DNA of 64,000 nt, taken from Macrocystis pyrifera (Eukaryota; Sar; Phaeophyceae; Laminariales; Laminariaceae). Numbering within the stretch: position 1 is the stretch's first letter; every line of letters begins with the position of its first letter. The stretch is from NCBI GenBank assembly GCA_031763025.1, contig JASSKH010000022.1:468628-532627 (forward strand), read 5' to 3'. Below the pieces are notes generated by a model. It saw only the letters and a list, made by a program, of their open reading frames with translations, was not told the DNA's origin and searched no databases. A program made the position numbers and the translations under genes. Below are positions 40,125 to 51,030 of this stretch, piece by piece.

Positions 40125-43100
40125 CTATATATGGTCCTTTCCCGGCCTACAAAACGGATTTGTACTTTTTTTTTTTGCTTGGAGGTTTTGCTCCTAGAAA
40201 CGTCAGGCTGGAGGAACGTCAAATCCGTTCATGGTTTTAGAATCCCTTATTGGTATTTGGGGCATCGAGCGTTGAATAATCAGAACCAACGATGGACCCA
40301 AACACCATGTATCGCCCTATGTCTTTACACGCCGTATTTGGTGCTGACTACCATTACGGGGCTCCATAGTAAATAGGACCTGCGGTAGTCACAAAAACTA
40401 ATATATTTACCTTTTTTTTCTAACACTGTTTGGTCCCGTTTACTATGGTCCCCCATAGTATGCTAGGCTCCTTCGTGATGATGATACGTGCCAGGTACCA
40501 GGCATCACGGAGGGGAAAATAAATCAGAACCCACAAATGTACCCAAAAGCCAGGTACCTCCCTATGCGTATACACCATAGTGATCCTTGGTTCTGATTAC
40601 TAGCCTGTAGAGCCGACTGCACTGCAGTATCTCCTGCCCAAACTTAGAGGGCTTTGGGGTATCATCTACACAACAAACCCCCGACCCCTGTTCCTTATTT
40701 CCCTCTGGCCGTACTACTGGAGGAGGGGGTGTCAGTGAGCTTGAACCACGTGACCCCTATTGGCTTGGCAAGCACGACGACGGTGCGGCCCTTTCCTTGA
40801 GGGTATTCCTTCAAGAGTAGGATATGTTATACATACCAGGAGACGTCTGGTACGATATAGATAGCACCTTTTCAACGAAGAAATATAATACTAGGACTGA
40901 CCGTGCTCCTCAATAATAATCCTAAACCGAGTAAAATAGTATTCCCTTATTAACAAGGGTGTTTTACTCGAGTACAGTGTATGAGTCGTGATACAATACC
41001 TGGCCTTTGAGATTGTTGATCGAGTTGCACGTTTAGCCAGCCCCCTCTCAAAAATCAATTTTCCTTTTTTTGTAGGAAACTACACACAGCAGGAATAGTG
41101 AAGAGGTTATCAAGTAGGAAGCCTCAGAAGGCAAAAGTTGTTGCTGCCCCAAGTGTGGAATGCGTCAGCGTGCCGTATAGGGGTAGAGGAGCCCGAGGTG
41201 CGCGTAAACTGTCGCCTAACCAATGTTGGGACAGATCATGCAAATTAATTTCTCCCACTCTCCTGTTTCTCCGCCGTGCCGTGCGTGCCGTGCGACCGAA
41301 GACGGAAAACAGCGAGCTTGAGCACGTGGCCGTTATCGACGGGGCAAGCTTAGCCACGCGGGGGGAAAGGGAGACCGGTGTGACCCCGGCTCGTCGGGAG
41401 GAGATCCGAGAGTTTTTGTCTGCAAGGTTCGAGACGTCTCAGGACAACGACGTCAAGGCAAGCCTCGCTCAAACAACAAGCGTAATCCTAGCGGACGACG
41501 TACGTGGGCATGTCCACACCGTCGACATCGTGTGCTTCTTTTGACAGCAATAATGCAATACTGCGTCCACCAGACAGTCAGTAAGTAGTTCAAGTCAACA
41601 ATTAAGTCAATTGATCTACCCCTGTATGTTGCTGTAGCTCCTAAAAGGACTGACTGAATGAAACGAACAGGTTCTCCAGCGCGGCTTTTGAACAGAATTT
41701 AGAAGGGAGCCCTTCGTTTCGAGCCATGTAGGTTGTGGTCACGGCAAGACGTGCATTGTCCTGCTGCCGAATAATGGTTGGTGATTAATTACTGTACCCT
41801 ACCAGTGGGATCCGGCTGGGGTGGGATCAGGGCGCTCATCGCGAAATACTGACGTTAAACATGTGTCCGTGAGTTTTCTAGTGGGGGTGTGGCAGGCTGA
41901 GTTTTTTCGGACAAACCATCCATTCGGGAGTCATTGTGCCAAGGTTTAGTGCAGAAAGCACCGACGTGGTTATCAGGACCAAGTATTCTCAGTAAAAATA
42001 CTGGAATATACAGGGTTTTGGTGCGTATGATGGGTCCTGATTGCCATGGCCCCCCCTAGTAACGACTTCACGAGATCTCTCACACGGGAATTAAGTTCCA
42101 TATGTCACCCGAAGACTGTTGGGTTTTTTCAATGAAAACAAATATTTATAGACGTGACGCTTAGTTATTCCGATGAGCCATCCCATGCCCTACAACAGAT
42201 ACACACGACGAACATCATTGTAACGCACAAAAGGCATTCGAACGATGCCGGCCACTACGGTGATGGTCCCTCTCTGTAGGGCCGGTATGCGCCAGCCAAC
42301 AATACCGGCACTATGTACAGCGGCAACCGGCACTACTAATAGCACACTGTTAATACCACACCGGTCAATCCCATATGTGCCAAACGATTCCACAGGTATT
42401 ATTAGGAGAGGGCATCTAGCCGGCACTACTTAACCGGCACTATAAGAGGCGTTTGAGGAGTTCTACCACTCAGAAATAGTGCCACCGGCAGTAATCCGTG
42501 CTACTATAGGGGTGTGTAACACACGTTTTGACAGAAACGATTTCTGGCCTGACGAGCAATGCCAACGTAGCGTTTCCGCTTTCAGGCTCAATACTTTCCG
42601 ACCGGTTAAGGTCCTCCAGTGGGTAACTACGTACTTTACAGGTTCGCCGTTTGATATTTTAGCGTTAGTGTATGTATACCAGGTATAATATTAACAGTTG
42701 TTTCGGACGATTCATCTGTACTAATGTGATATCTGTAGCGCATGCAAAAACGTTGTTCTGTTTTTCCGCGAACATGCGTTCTTCGTTCGAAGTCGTGTTT
42801 CAGGGTGAGATGTTGAGCTGCTCATGTGAGAAAATCTTAGAAAAATCGGCACCACATCTACGAGGCAGCGCTCTGCCAGGCAGGGCTCCCACCTCAACTG
42901 AGGATTCACCGGGGCCAACAAATCGCTGTACAGCAGTAGTTTCGTTGTGCTTCAATCACACTTTTTTTCACACTTTTTTTCGGTGCATACCTTCGGCCGT
43001 AGGGCCCCATCAGCGTTGTTCCTAGGGCTGCACCTTCGTTTTTATCAAGATCACTTGCGAATAGTATATATGTTCTCAAGCAAGGACTCTCAGAAGGCAA

Positions 43101-44954
43101 GTAGGTAGGCGGCGACCCTTCTGGTAGTGCCCCTGTCGAACCACGTGTTTCTTGTTCACGGCGAGCTACATGTACATACCGCTTGTATTTGTTTTGTTCG
43201 TGTATCTATTGTGATCAGATGCCGTGATTTTCTATTATCGAAAGCTCGAGGGATCGTTCGTACACACCGATTCAGCCCCCCCCTCCCCCCCCCCCCCCCC
43301 CCCCCCCCGCCGCGGTTTTTTTTCCCAAACGTTGTTGTTGTGTCGACGGACAGGTCACACACGCTACAGAACGCAAGAGCACGTTCCTCTCGGAGCGGGT
43401 GCGGGACGTCATTCACAAAGTGAGAGTCTCACGAAAGTAACAGCAGCAGTAGAGAGTCTAAAAGGGAGACACGTGCTGCGATAGAGGCATATAGCATCTT
43501 TCGGTCACTTTTTCTTCAGACTGGGACAAGGTTCCTGGGCTGAGAGGAGCCACCCGAACATGATTGCGCTGTATGCCTGCAAGGTACGAATAAAGTCATG
43601 TGAGAATTAATGGGGAGGAGGTGCCTAAACGTATTTCTCTAAAGCCGGACTTTGGGCGAGGAGGTATTGGGCTTGTTTATGGGTGGGGCCAAAACGGCCT
43701 CAGAAAACAAATGGACGCTATATACCCCTGTACCGTGACGCGCGTTCAAAATCTAGGAAGAAAATGCCTTGTAGAGGCGGCGGCTTATTGCATGAGCTGT
43801 TCCCTCGAGGAACTCACTATCTCACGCTTAGCACGACTTCGAAAAGCGTTTGCTCGCGCTCAAACCCGACCAACGTTTGTGCGCTCTACCACAGGTAGTA
43901 GTCCTCTAAACCAACTCTACTCGTAAAATGATCACTAGACCGGGTAGTTGCTCACTTCGGGAGCTCAAGCGGCCACGATGCATTGGGCCGAATAACGCCA
44001 CCTCCACCTTGGGATGAGTGCTAAGGCAAGAGTGCAGAGTAGCTGTCTAGAATAACAGTACATCCTTAGAGTATACTGTAATATGATACACCAAGATTAA
44101 GATTGTTAGGGCAAAGGTCCCAAGTAAGATCCCAGACCAAGAGACTAACAGGCAAGAGTAAAACAAAGTAAACAAGAATCCAAGGTAGAGAGTCTATTAC
44201 GGGGGATCATAGTTGACAGGACCAAATATTGTTAGTAAAATAGGGAAATATATAGGTTTTTTGTTCGTACCGTAGGTCCTATTAACTATGGATCACCGTA
44301 ATAGAGTAAGAGTCTCGGTGCGTCTTCATTCCAACGCCATTTTTTCCTTCTTCTCGTCGCAAGTATTTCGCCTCCGTCGAGCTTTCACCACCTCATGCCG
44401 TCCCTGAACGTGTGGCGGGACATGACACCTGCTGCTGTAGTTGGCCATGTGTCCCATTCCGTTCCTAGCCTTTGTAGGCGTACTTCACGGCCTTCTGTGG
44501 GCCTAAAGATAGATTTGCCCCCATCCCGTCCTTTCAAATATGTGGAGGTATTACTCTAGAGTCTAGCCTGCACCTTCTAGTCATTAAATTTAGTTCGGTC
44601 TGCGTGGGTGTGCGGTCTCCTGTTCCCATCATCTCTTTTTGTCCTTGTATTAATCCTCTTGGTCGTTGTTACTTGGTACCTCCATTCTTTTCTGTTGTTG
44701 CTCCCCCCCCCCCTCCCTTACTACCCGTTGCTTTGCTTTGCCCCCACCCCCCCTCACCCCTTCTCCTCCTCCTCCCCCCCCCCCCCCCCCCCTCCACCCC
44801 TCCCGCTGCCTCGCCTTCTACGCGGTGCTTCCGTCGTCCCTCTCCCTGCACTCGATGGGGCATCTCGTATTTTCCGACTATATCGACGGTGTGTTCTCTG
44901 AAGATCTTCGAAACGGACTACGACCTGCTCGGACAATACTTCTTGGACGGCTGA
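31091..44954 (+). CDS. Carbohydrate-sulfotransferase-like gene, paralog B
   Basis: Exons 31091-31257, 32514-32591, (tentative 34372-34445), 37885-37935, 39844-39945, 41323-41457, 43354-43419 and 44904-44954 (TGA). Read in order they give the family's landmarks: VASTEWKR (5'-phosphosulfate loop), FVVVRDPAERLLSAF (3'-phosphate motif), HHFKPHTCFC, PFSNLSAEA, VTHATE, and a DY-x-LL C-terminus. Known role of the family: PAPS-dependent sulfation of glycans by Golgi type II membrane proteins; which glycan cannot be said. The N-terminal signal anchor and first exon(s) are not found. AATAAA overlaps the stop at 44954-44959. Introns of 0.9-5.3 kb hold MITEs, poly-G/C tracts and microsatellites. The link between exons 2 and 4 is the weak point. 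Confidence 0.75.
31258..32513. other. Intron 1 of paralog B
   Basis: Boundaries GTGAGG...CAACAG. No repeat of note apart from a CCCTAA-like pair at about 31500. The frames inside have no domain. Confidence 0.5.
32514..32591 (+). CDS. Paralog B exon: 3'-phosphate-binding motif
   Basis: Acceptor GCAACAG|G completes the split Lys codon. The exon then reads FVVVRDPAERLLSAFLNKCV, a textbook RDP-x-x-R-x-x-S-x-F motif with the conserved Cys after it. Donor ATGAG|GTGGGT, phase 2. The exact phase match with the preceding exon is strong evidence that both are real. Confidence 0.85.
32775..33112. repeat. 9-bp array AGATAGATC
   Basis: Units AGATAGATC, AGATGCATC and AGACCGAAT-like variants in tandem. 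Because the unit is 9 bp, a frame stays open as an (R/X)-S-D tripeptide repeat; this is a by-product and lies in an intron of paralog B. Confidence 0.85.
33113..34371. other. Intron of paralog B; diverged M2-like element at about 33885-33980
   Basis: The M2-like part shows ACCAACTATGG, GGGTTTTGGGTCC and GGGTTCTGAGTGCTATAG. No other feature recognised. Confidence 0.4.
34372..34445 (+). CDS. Tentative exon of paralog B
   Basis: Acceptor CTTGCAG|G supplies the base needed to finish the AG- codon of the previous exon. The open sequence contains YLELMPELFPNMTKAS, then donor GAAGC|GTAAGA. It leaves phase 1, whereas the next good exon needs phase 0, so either another small exon is missing or this one is wrong. 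Confidence 0.35.
34941..35074. repeat. Poly-G tract of about 130 nt
   Basis: G with a few T and one A in the first 55 bases, then pure G. Intron of paralog B. Confidence 0.85.
35075..35820. other. Intron of paralog B, nothing recognised
   Basis: No exon matching sulfotransferase motifs and no repeat beyond short palindromes. Confidence 0.35.
35828..36000. repeat. (TAG)n/(TAC)n/(GGT)n microsatellite
   Basis: GTA trinucleotides, a CTAGTA-containing middle, then GGT and GGC units. Poly-Val and poly-Leu frames here are artefacts. Confidence 0.9.
36001..37140. other. Intron of paralog B, nothing firmly recognised
   Basis: A short open stretch from an ATG at 36309 (MPSSRREKANPR...) ends at a good donor GTCAAG|GTGAGT (36363). 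It could be an isolated exon but matches nothing expected here. Confidence 0.3.
37145..37440. repeat. (CACT)n-like microsatellite
   Basis: Degenerate CACT, CACC and CGCTCACT units. His/Ser/Thr-rich frames are by-products. Confidence 0.85.
37441..37884. other. Intron of paralog B
   Basis: No repeat or exon recognised up to the acceptor CCTTTCAG at 37877-37884. Confidence 0.35.
37885..37935 (+). CDS. Paralog B exon: HF-P-C motif
   Basis: Acceptor CTTTCAG|ATC, donor AAAAC|GTGAGT, 17 codons exactly, phase 0 to 0. It reads IKNHHFKPHTCFCDMQN, corresponding to the conserved 'x-HF-x-P-Q-x-x-x-C' block of glycan sulfotransferases. The usual Gln is His here. Confidence 0.8.
37936..39843. other. Intron of paralog B
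   Basis: Contains dispersed repeat D2 (38430-38700) and no further exon. Confidence 0.5.
38430..38705 (+). repeat. Dispersed repeat D2, copy 2
   Basis: Inverted relative to 21130-21400: GATAGAGGTAGCACATTT, GGAATGCCAATCTTGTTTCG, CATGCAATTTGATTTTTGC, GAGCTCCTTAAGGTCAACTG. Similar short pieces near 42805 and 46190 suggest a wider family. Confidence 0.6.
39844..39945 (+). CDS. Paralog B exon: PFSNLSAEA block
   Basis: Acceptor GCGCAG|CTTTTG, 34 codons, phase 0 to 0 if the donor is GC-type (GAG|GCAAGT at 39946). The only nearby GT (39950) would break phase with the next exon. Reads LLPAFHVIPFSNLSAEAAAL at the start, matching the paralog A exon at 7495. Confidence 0.75.
40050..40123. repeat. Poly-C tract of about 74 nt
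   Basis: Uninterrupted C, ending at GCTATATATGG. Intron of paralog B. Confidence 0.9.
40352..40460 (-). mobile_element. MITE family M1, copy 10 (intronic)
   Basis: TTACGGGGCTCCATAGTAAATAGGACC-type left end (decayed CA instead of TA before it) and CTATGGTCCCCCATAGTA at right. Core reversed. Confidence 0.75.
40461..41322. other. Intron of paralog B; diverged M2-like piece at about 40505-40605
   Basis: Shows AATCAGAACCCA and GGTTCTGATTAC as inverted ends. The remaining sequence up to 41322 holds no recognised exon. Confidence 0.4.
41323..41457 (+). CDS. Paralog B exon: TGVTPARREEI block
   Basis: Start chosen at acceptor GCTTGAG|CAC because it gives phase 0 and matches the paralog A exon start (HVAVIDGAS versus AVAVDIEGA). 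Contains RETGVTPARREEIREFLSAR. Donor either GTCAAG|GCAAGC (GC type, 41458) or AACGAC|GTCAAG (41452); both keep phase 0. Confidence 0.65.
41458..43353. other. Intron of paralog B
   Basis: Includes an M2 element (41972-42062), a cluster of ACCGGCACTA/GCCGGCACTA words (42245-42495) and a C-rich tract at 43277-43310 just upstream of the next acceptor. Confidence 0.45.
41972..42062 (+). mobile_element. MITE subfamily M2 element (intronic)
   Basis: TATCAGGACCAAGTATTCTC, AGTAAAAATACTGGAATA, GGTTTTGGTGCG, then GGGTCCTGATTGCCATGG. Same plan as M1 with different inner arms. Confidence 0.55.
43354..43419 (+). CDS. Paralog B exon: VTHAT...FLSERVRDVIHK
   Basis: Acceptor GACAG|GTC, donor CACAAA|GTGAGA, 22 codons, phase 0 to 0. 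VTHATERKSTFLSERVRDVI carries the family's H-x-T box. Aligns with 11918-11986 in paralog A. Confidence 0.8.
43420..44903. other. Last intron of paralog B
   Basis: A 108-codon frame at 43600-43926 has no recognised domain. A MITE lies at 44195-44303, and a C/T-rich stretch at 44702-44815 precedes the terminal exon, as in paralog A at 12460-12655. Confidence 0.45.
44195..44303 (+). mobile_element. MITE family M1, copy 11 (intronic)
   Basis: TA-TTACGGGGGATCATAG at left and CTATGGATCACCGTAA-TA at right. C and G outside the TA pairs again imply a CTAG target. Confidence 0.85.
44904..44954 (+). CDS. Paralog B terminal exon
   Basis: After CTCTGAAG the exon reads IFETDYDLLGQYFLDG and stops at TGA. 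Joined to the previous exon it gives IHK-IFETDYDLL, the C-terminal signature. AATAAA overlaps the stop codon, which would be an unusually early polyadenylation signal. Confidence 0.75.
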   Translation: MFETDYDLLGQYFLDG

Positions 44955-46679
44955 ATAAAAACGATAATTCTCCTTGGCGCTTCCATCAAATTCACTTGAA
45001 CCAGCGCGTGCTCTCTAAAGCGATGAAGGGGGTATCGCGTTTTGACCGAAACGCCTCTTGCAGATGGGAGGGGGGCTTCGTTGCGATGAACTGCATACAT
45101 ACAGCATCCAGTACCCAGTGACCATATCATTGGAGTATGGTACGGTTTGTGTATTTTCGAGCATGATTGTTACTTTATGCGTATGCCTGGTTAGGTCTTG
45201 AGATGATCGAGAGCAATGTCTCATGGAGGTGGCGGCTTGTTTCGTTGTGATGTTCTCACGTGATGAGCTCACTCATTTTAAGTATATCACCCGAAACAAA
45301 ATGTTCACGCAACCCTACCAGCATTTATGTGCTCTGACCCTAAGACGCCTGTAGCAAAAAATTTCATACCACCATACTATTGAGAGTTAGTTGAACATTG
45401 CATTCGAAGCCAAAAAGTCCCTGTACACCGTGTGATTAGTCATCAATGGGGGCGCAATTCCATTAAGGTCTCAAGCAAGAGTCGAGTGCTCGGATGAGGT
45501 ATGGAGTACCTTGGGTAAGGAAAAGGAGCAGCCCCAGAAGAAGTCACCCGTGTCTCTCTACCGCACGCAACATGCATCGACCCTCACACCACTCTGGCCG
45601 TACACATAAGCATATCGTCTGGTATAGTCGTGTTTATCTGTAAGCGTTCCTTACACTTCCGCCCCAAGTGACGTTCCACACAAAAACTTACACTGCCGGC
45701 CCTCTCATAGGGCATGTGCCACACCAAGGAGCCCTACGTGCAGGAAACCAGCTATGAGTTTTCGTACACATACTCCCAGTAAAACCAATAAAGATTATGG
45801 AGGAGATACACTGAATTACTCGGTGGACACACCCTATTTCTTGGATACGAAACGAGGCACGCGGGTCAGTTCGTTTTTTTTTTTCGCTGTTTACTATTGG
45901 AGGTGCTGTACAGGGCTGGACGAGGCTTCTGCGGATAGTTTGCCACTACATGCGATTCGTTTTATGACAGGGTTATGGGGGTGTAGCACATTCTCGCCGA
46001 AAAACAAAAGCAACTCACGGGGTTCCTCAACCGAGGAAATATACGTATCCCATGTACCATGTATGCAGTATCGTAGCAACCCCAATATTAATTTATTTTC
46101 GCTACGTATAGTTCTCGTCAAAACTGTATGTGGGACCGTTCCCCAGGTAGGTAAAGCCTACGTATCTTCTCGAAGGTCAGTTTTGGGGTGAGGCATGAGA
46201 TGTGGAGCTCTTACAGTAGTACCTACCTGGTACTGCTTCGAATTAGGCCAGAAGACTGGTGACTACCTGATGGGTTCAGATATTGATGTCGTATTTGTAG
46301 ACTTCGGAGGCGTATCTTGCATGGAAAACCAGAGATTTTCCCAGCGAGGCACGAGCCTTGCTCTCGGTCTCTCATCGTCCTCTAAAGGAACAAAAGTTAT
46401 CTTCTTCTCTCCAAAGCATTCAACACATGTGAGCACAAGGGACGCGAAGTGTCCTGATCTTGAACTGAACTGTAGCGCCACGATTGAGGAGCCTCAGAAA
46501 AACTTGGTGTGCAGCCCCAATCGTGGTAGGTACCGCCTTCATTTTCAACTGATACACTTTACTTTGAGCATCTATGTTTGTACGGTATATTGAACAACCC
46601 TCCAAGGTCTGTTGGTCACTCACACCGAGACGAAATACTTCGCAGGACATTTACGGGGGGGGGGGGGGTACTAATGTCC
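44955..46679. other. No gene recognised
   Basis: Weak pieces resembling D2 near 45490 and 46190. A short poly-G run at 46655-46668. No supported exon. Confidence 0.35.
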
Positions 46680-47130
46680 TTGGATGCTGTAGTCGTATGG
46701 CCATAGACCCTCGCATCCCCACAAAACGTCAGGACGGAGGTTTTCACCGGCGACCAGGCAGACATGGCTTGCAGTACGCGCGAAGCGCCGTGAGCTGTTG
46801 GGCGAGTCGCATGAAGGGTGAGCTACGTCCTACGAAGAGAACCTCTTTTGAGGTGGTGGTGGGAGGGTGTACTCATTATCATGCATGGACGTAGTCGTAT
46901 AACCATAGACCGTCGCATCCCTACAATGCCGGGACGGAGCACGTCGGGTTTTCACCGACCACGCAGGCATTGCTTGCACCAAGCGCCAAGCGCCGTGAGG
47001 TGTTGGGCGAGTCGTATGAAGGGTGAGCTGCATCCTACTAAGAACCGCTTGGGAGGCGGATTCTGTTGGATATGGATGACAACATCAATGAATTGATTTA
47101 ATTTCTGGTGTGGCTACTTCCAGAGACAGC
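46680..47130 (+). repeat. Two tandem D1 repeats
   Basis: Partial copy 46680-46850 followed by a near-full copy 46855-47130. Both have GTAGTCGTATRRCCATAGAC, CATCCC, GACGGAG and GGCGAGTCG landmarks. Confidence 0.65.
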
Positions 47131-47734
47131 AGTGGGTTTACTACGTAACTGCCTCGCGGGTGCCTCACCATATACACACTACGCGATACGATCATCCCCA
47201 TTGTGCGGAGTAGAGAGTCTCCCCGCACAAAATTATCTATAACTTGACCGCCAGCCGTGGTGACCGCCAAAAAAAAAAAGCACGGTACCCTGGCCGTCCA
47301 GCTCATGCAGTGAGAGGAGTGTTTTACAGCGTCGTCGACAACCGACGCCAACCGACGCCAACCCAACCAATATATACCAGGTATATAATATAGGAGGGGG
47401 TGGAGGGGAGTGCTCATACGTTGCTTGGCTTTGTCGTTTGACGATTGACCACACATCTCTTTGGAGAGAGGCGGTATCGCGTCAACTGACATGTAGCGGA
47501 GAGTGATCATTGGGAAGCCTCGCTCCGCTGAAAACGTGTTGTTGACGGTCTGCACTGCTGGTGTTGTTGTTGCTGCTCTCCCAATATTTCCTCGCGGCCA
47601 TGATACCATCCGTGGTCACAAGTAATTGTTCAGTTAGCTGGTCTTGTTGGGGGGTAAAGTGTGGTCGGCGATTACTTGGGAGCACTGGTATTTCCCTACC
47701 CTGCTACTGTAGGAGCTACGTAACCATAGGTAAG
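47131..47734. other. No gene recognised
   Basis: A short tandem AACCGACGCC pair at about 47340. Otherwise unremarkable. Confidence 0.35.
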
Positions 47735-47840
47735 TATTACGGGGGACCATAGTAAATAGGACCAAATATCGTTAATAAAAAGGGAATTAAATATAGGTTT
47801 TTGTGTGTACCGTAGGTCCTATTTACTATGGTCCCCCGTT
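47735..47840 (+). mobile_element. MITE family M1, copy 12
   Basis: TA-TTACGGGGGACCATAG at left, CTATGGTCCCCCGT at right with the last few bases lost. Confidence 0.8.
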
Positions 47841-48589
47841 GTGGATAGAGTTGACCCTTTGACCACGGTAGGAGTGCCCTGTGAACAGAAACCTAAATCC
47901 GACTCGAAAGCCAAGCGTCTTAGTCCCCCAAACGGGAGCGGGTGCCGTCCTGAAGGGGGTGAAGAAGGCTGCTCTCTGACCACACGGTACAGGGTGCTAC
48001 AGCAGTTAGGGGCATAGTAGTGCAGTGCGCATCCGACAGAGGCGGTGAGGGGCAAGACTACGGCATTGGGGAGGGGGTCGTGTTTATGGCCTCGTGTTTA
48101 TTATTATTACTATTATCATTATGCTTGGCTTCTGACAGAATAGCGTAGATGCCGTTCCTATATAAACCAAACATCCTTCCTTGAATCAGTAGTATCCCTC
48201 ATACACTTCTCTGCCTGTCGGTTCCAAATTCCCTTTCCCACATCAGTGGCCCGGAGCCCACTCGCGGGATGGGCTGTATTCCTTGATTAGCTTACAGTCT
48301 TGAGGAGCTTGAGGCTGTCCTTTTTTTTGTCTGCTTTGCAGTCTTACTACTATACGCGTGATGTGGTGTACTTTTTTGTTTCGTTCGCCGTCAAAAGCGT
48401 GATGTTATGTTTTTTCGCGGCTTAATTGCAGATTTAATCATAAGCTTGATTCTGTGTTTTGATAATTGTTTATTTATTCGCGATATTGTGTATGCACACC
48501 GCCATCATGGAGGAATCAGTTGTTATTGTCACACTCTGGACAATGGACACAACAGTAACAATAGTCTATTGCTTCGACGATAGACGAGA
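47841..48589. other. No gene recognised
   Basis: Contains a short (ATT)n patch near 48105. No supported gene. Confidence 0.35.
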
Positions 48590-48910
48590 AGGGGAATCTA
48601 TCGATGTACATTATCTGCGACAAAAGATTGTGGAATCTATCGATAGATATTGTCGGCGACAATAGACTGGTGATATTGTCGATCGATAGGCATTGTCTAA
48701 TGCAATAGATGGTGAACTTCGTCCATCGATGGCCATTGCAGGCCACAATAGAATGTGCGAGATGTCGATCGATGGCCATTGCCGGCCACGATAGATTGTA
48801 CGAGATGTCTATCGGTAGCCATTGGTGACCACAACAGATTGTGCGAGATGTCTATCGATGGCCGTTGCCGGCCATAATAGATTGTACAAACTATCCATCT
48901 ATAGCCATCT
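48590..48910. repeat. 43-bp minisatellite, block 1
   Basis: Units of GAGATGTCTATCGATGGCC + ATTGCCGGCCACAATAGAT + TGTAC, 43 bp where undisturbed (48766-48890). Each unit carries ATCGAT and TGGCCA/CCGGCC palindromes. Confidence 0.8.
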
Positions 48911-49674
48911 CGAGACTATTTTGCACTCATCCCACGATATACGAGGTATGTCATGCTCTGTATGTATGTGGTAATTTGAACCGACGTCGTCATGTTGTGG
49001 ACACCATACGCTCTCACCCTCATTTTAAGAATACATTATATATAGATGTCGACATTAATAGGAACTCGCGCACCAAGATATTGGTAACTGCCATCAACTT
49101 GTGTGCGCTCTTAGTTTCGGAAATTGACTCGATTTAATACCCTTGCTTTGTCCTACAGTCTATTAACTCCACTTTGAATAAACGTGGATCATTAAACTCA
49201 AACCACCTTACGCTGAAAATTCTAATATTTCCGTTTCTCATCTCGAGTTTGTTTGTCCTATACTGAAACCAAGTAAGTAAGTATTATTTTTTTCGGATGC
49301 TGGTCATCTATTTTTTAGATCATTTTTTTGTTCGGAAATAAATTCAATGTGTTACTCTTGCGTTGTATTACATTAGCTGCACTTTCGAAAGTAATCTGGA
49401 TACTAATAAAACCACCTTGACAAGAAAATTATCAGCTTCCCGTTTCTTAAGTCGAGAGTTTTGTCTCGTACTGAAATGAAGTCAGATTCATATTTTTCGG
49501 AGCCCGGCCAACAAGCTACTGTGGGTGGCGATGGCTGTTGTTGGACACAATCGCGTACCCTATTGTTGGCGGCAATAGAAGCTTCGGCGGTCGTCAAGAA
49601 TGGCCATCGACATGCATCATTCCACGGTATACAATAGGTTTAGGTAATAGTCTATTACGAAAACACGCCCGACA
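48911..49674. other. Spacer, AT-rich, no gene recognised
   Basis: AT-rich with short imperfect duplications (for example a TTTCTCATCTCGAG-like box near 49235 and 49440). No supported gene. Confidence 0.4.
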
Positions 49675-50092
49675 GTCTATGGGTGACGATGGCTAGTGAT
49701 GGATACAATTGCGTGTGTCATGTTGGCGGCAACAGCCATCGATAGGAGAACGTTTTGGCCTATTGTTCGAACAATATCTATCACGGTGGCTTCCCTAACA
49801 TCTATTGTCCAGGACAACGACCATCTACGGACAAGCTTGTGATTCCATTGTTCAGGCAAAGGCATATTGTCTCCAATGCCGAAAACGCATTGTTCCCTGA
49901 CAATATCTATCGATAGGCAGCGTTGCCAGTCTATTGTCGTTAACAACATCTATCGATAGACAGCGTTGCCAGTCCATTGTGGTTAACAGTGTCTATCGAT
50001 AGAGAGTGTTGCCAGTCTATTGTGGTTCACAATGTCTATCGTTAGCCAGCGTTGCCAGTCTATTGCCGTTAACAATATCCATTGACACACGC
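49675..50092. repeat. 43-bp minisatellite, block 2
   Basis: Units of GTCTATCGATAGAGAGTGTT + GCCAGTCTATTGTGGTTCAC + AAT, again 43 bp, from a diverged subtype of block 1. Confidence 0.75.
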
Positions 50093-50215
50093 ATTTTCGG
50101 GGCTACCGTAGCGGCAATGTTCTATTTTCTTTCTATTTTCCAGGGTATATGCACATCTTACCTCATCTGTCTTTTCCGTACAGAGTGTAACCGAATAGGA
50201 ATCACAATTACGGGG

Positions 50216-50314
50216 GTCCATAGTAAATAGGACCAAATATTGACAGTAAAAAATGGTAGATAAAGAGATTTTTGTCTGCACCATAGGTCCTATTTACTAT
50301 GGTCCCCCGCGATA
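50216..50314 (+). mobile_element. MITE family M1, copy 13
   Basis: TTACGGGGGTCCATAG at left (preceding dinucleotide decayed to AA), CTATGGTCCCCCGCGATA at right. It sits between minisatellite blocks 2 and 3. Confidence 0.8.
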
Positions 50315-50589
50315 TTATCGACACAGAGTACCAACCACAACGACACAGCCGGCAACGCAACACACTTAACCCCCATGATGCCCACTGCCTACTTGTTGAG
50401 GCACACAACGTTGCAGCCCTCCTTCACGCTATGCCATGCACCGACATTGCTGCTCATCACGATACACCATGAACTCATTCCATACTGGTGATCACAAGAT
50501 GAAAATATGACATTGCTTCGGCACTAAATATTGCGTTGCTTAGTAAACCAGAGTGCATCGTAGTTGTGGAAATAGCTGGTGATGGTGTC

Positions 50590-51030
50590 CATCGATAGAC
50601 ACTGTCCACCACAAGCGATTCTCAACGGTGTCCATCGATAGCAATTGCCCGCCACAATAGATTAGAAATGTATCTATCGATAGCCATTGCTGATCACACT
50701 ATAGATCCAGAAAAAAATCGATCGATTGTCATTGCCGGTCACAATAGATCAAGAAATCCATATATCGATAGCCATTGCCGGCCACAACAGATCAAGAAAT
50801 GTGATCATCGATGGCCACTGTGGACCGCAGTAGATTCTGCAAGCTATCCGTCGATAGCCATTGTCGGTGACAAGAGCTTTCAACCCAGGTACTTCAGCAC
50901 ACTCCTGCCTGAACAACATGTTGGGGGCGTAATCTATCGATAGACATTACCGACGACAATGGATCGAGGAACGTGCCAATCGATAGCCTTTGCCGACGAC
51001 AATAGACTCATCCATTGCATCAAATTCTAT
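50590..51030. repeat. 43-bp minisatellite, block 3
   Basis: Units of TCTATCGATAGCCATTGCCG + GCCACAACAGATCAAGAAAT and variants, interrupted by a unique piece at about 50870-50930. Confidence 0.75.
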
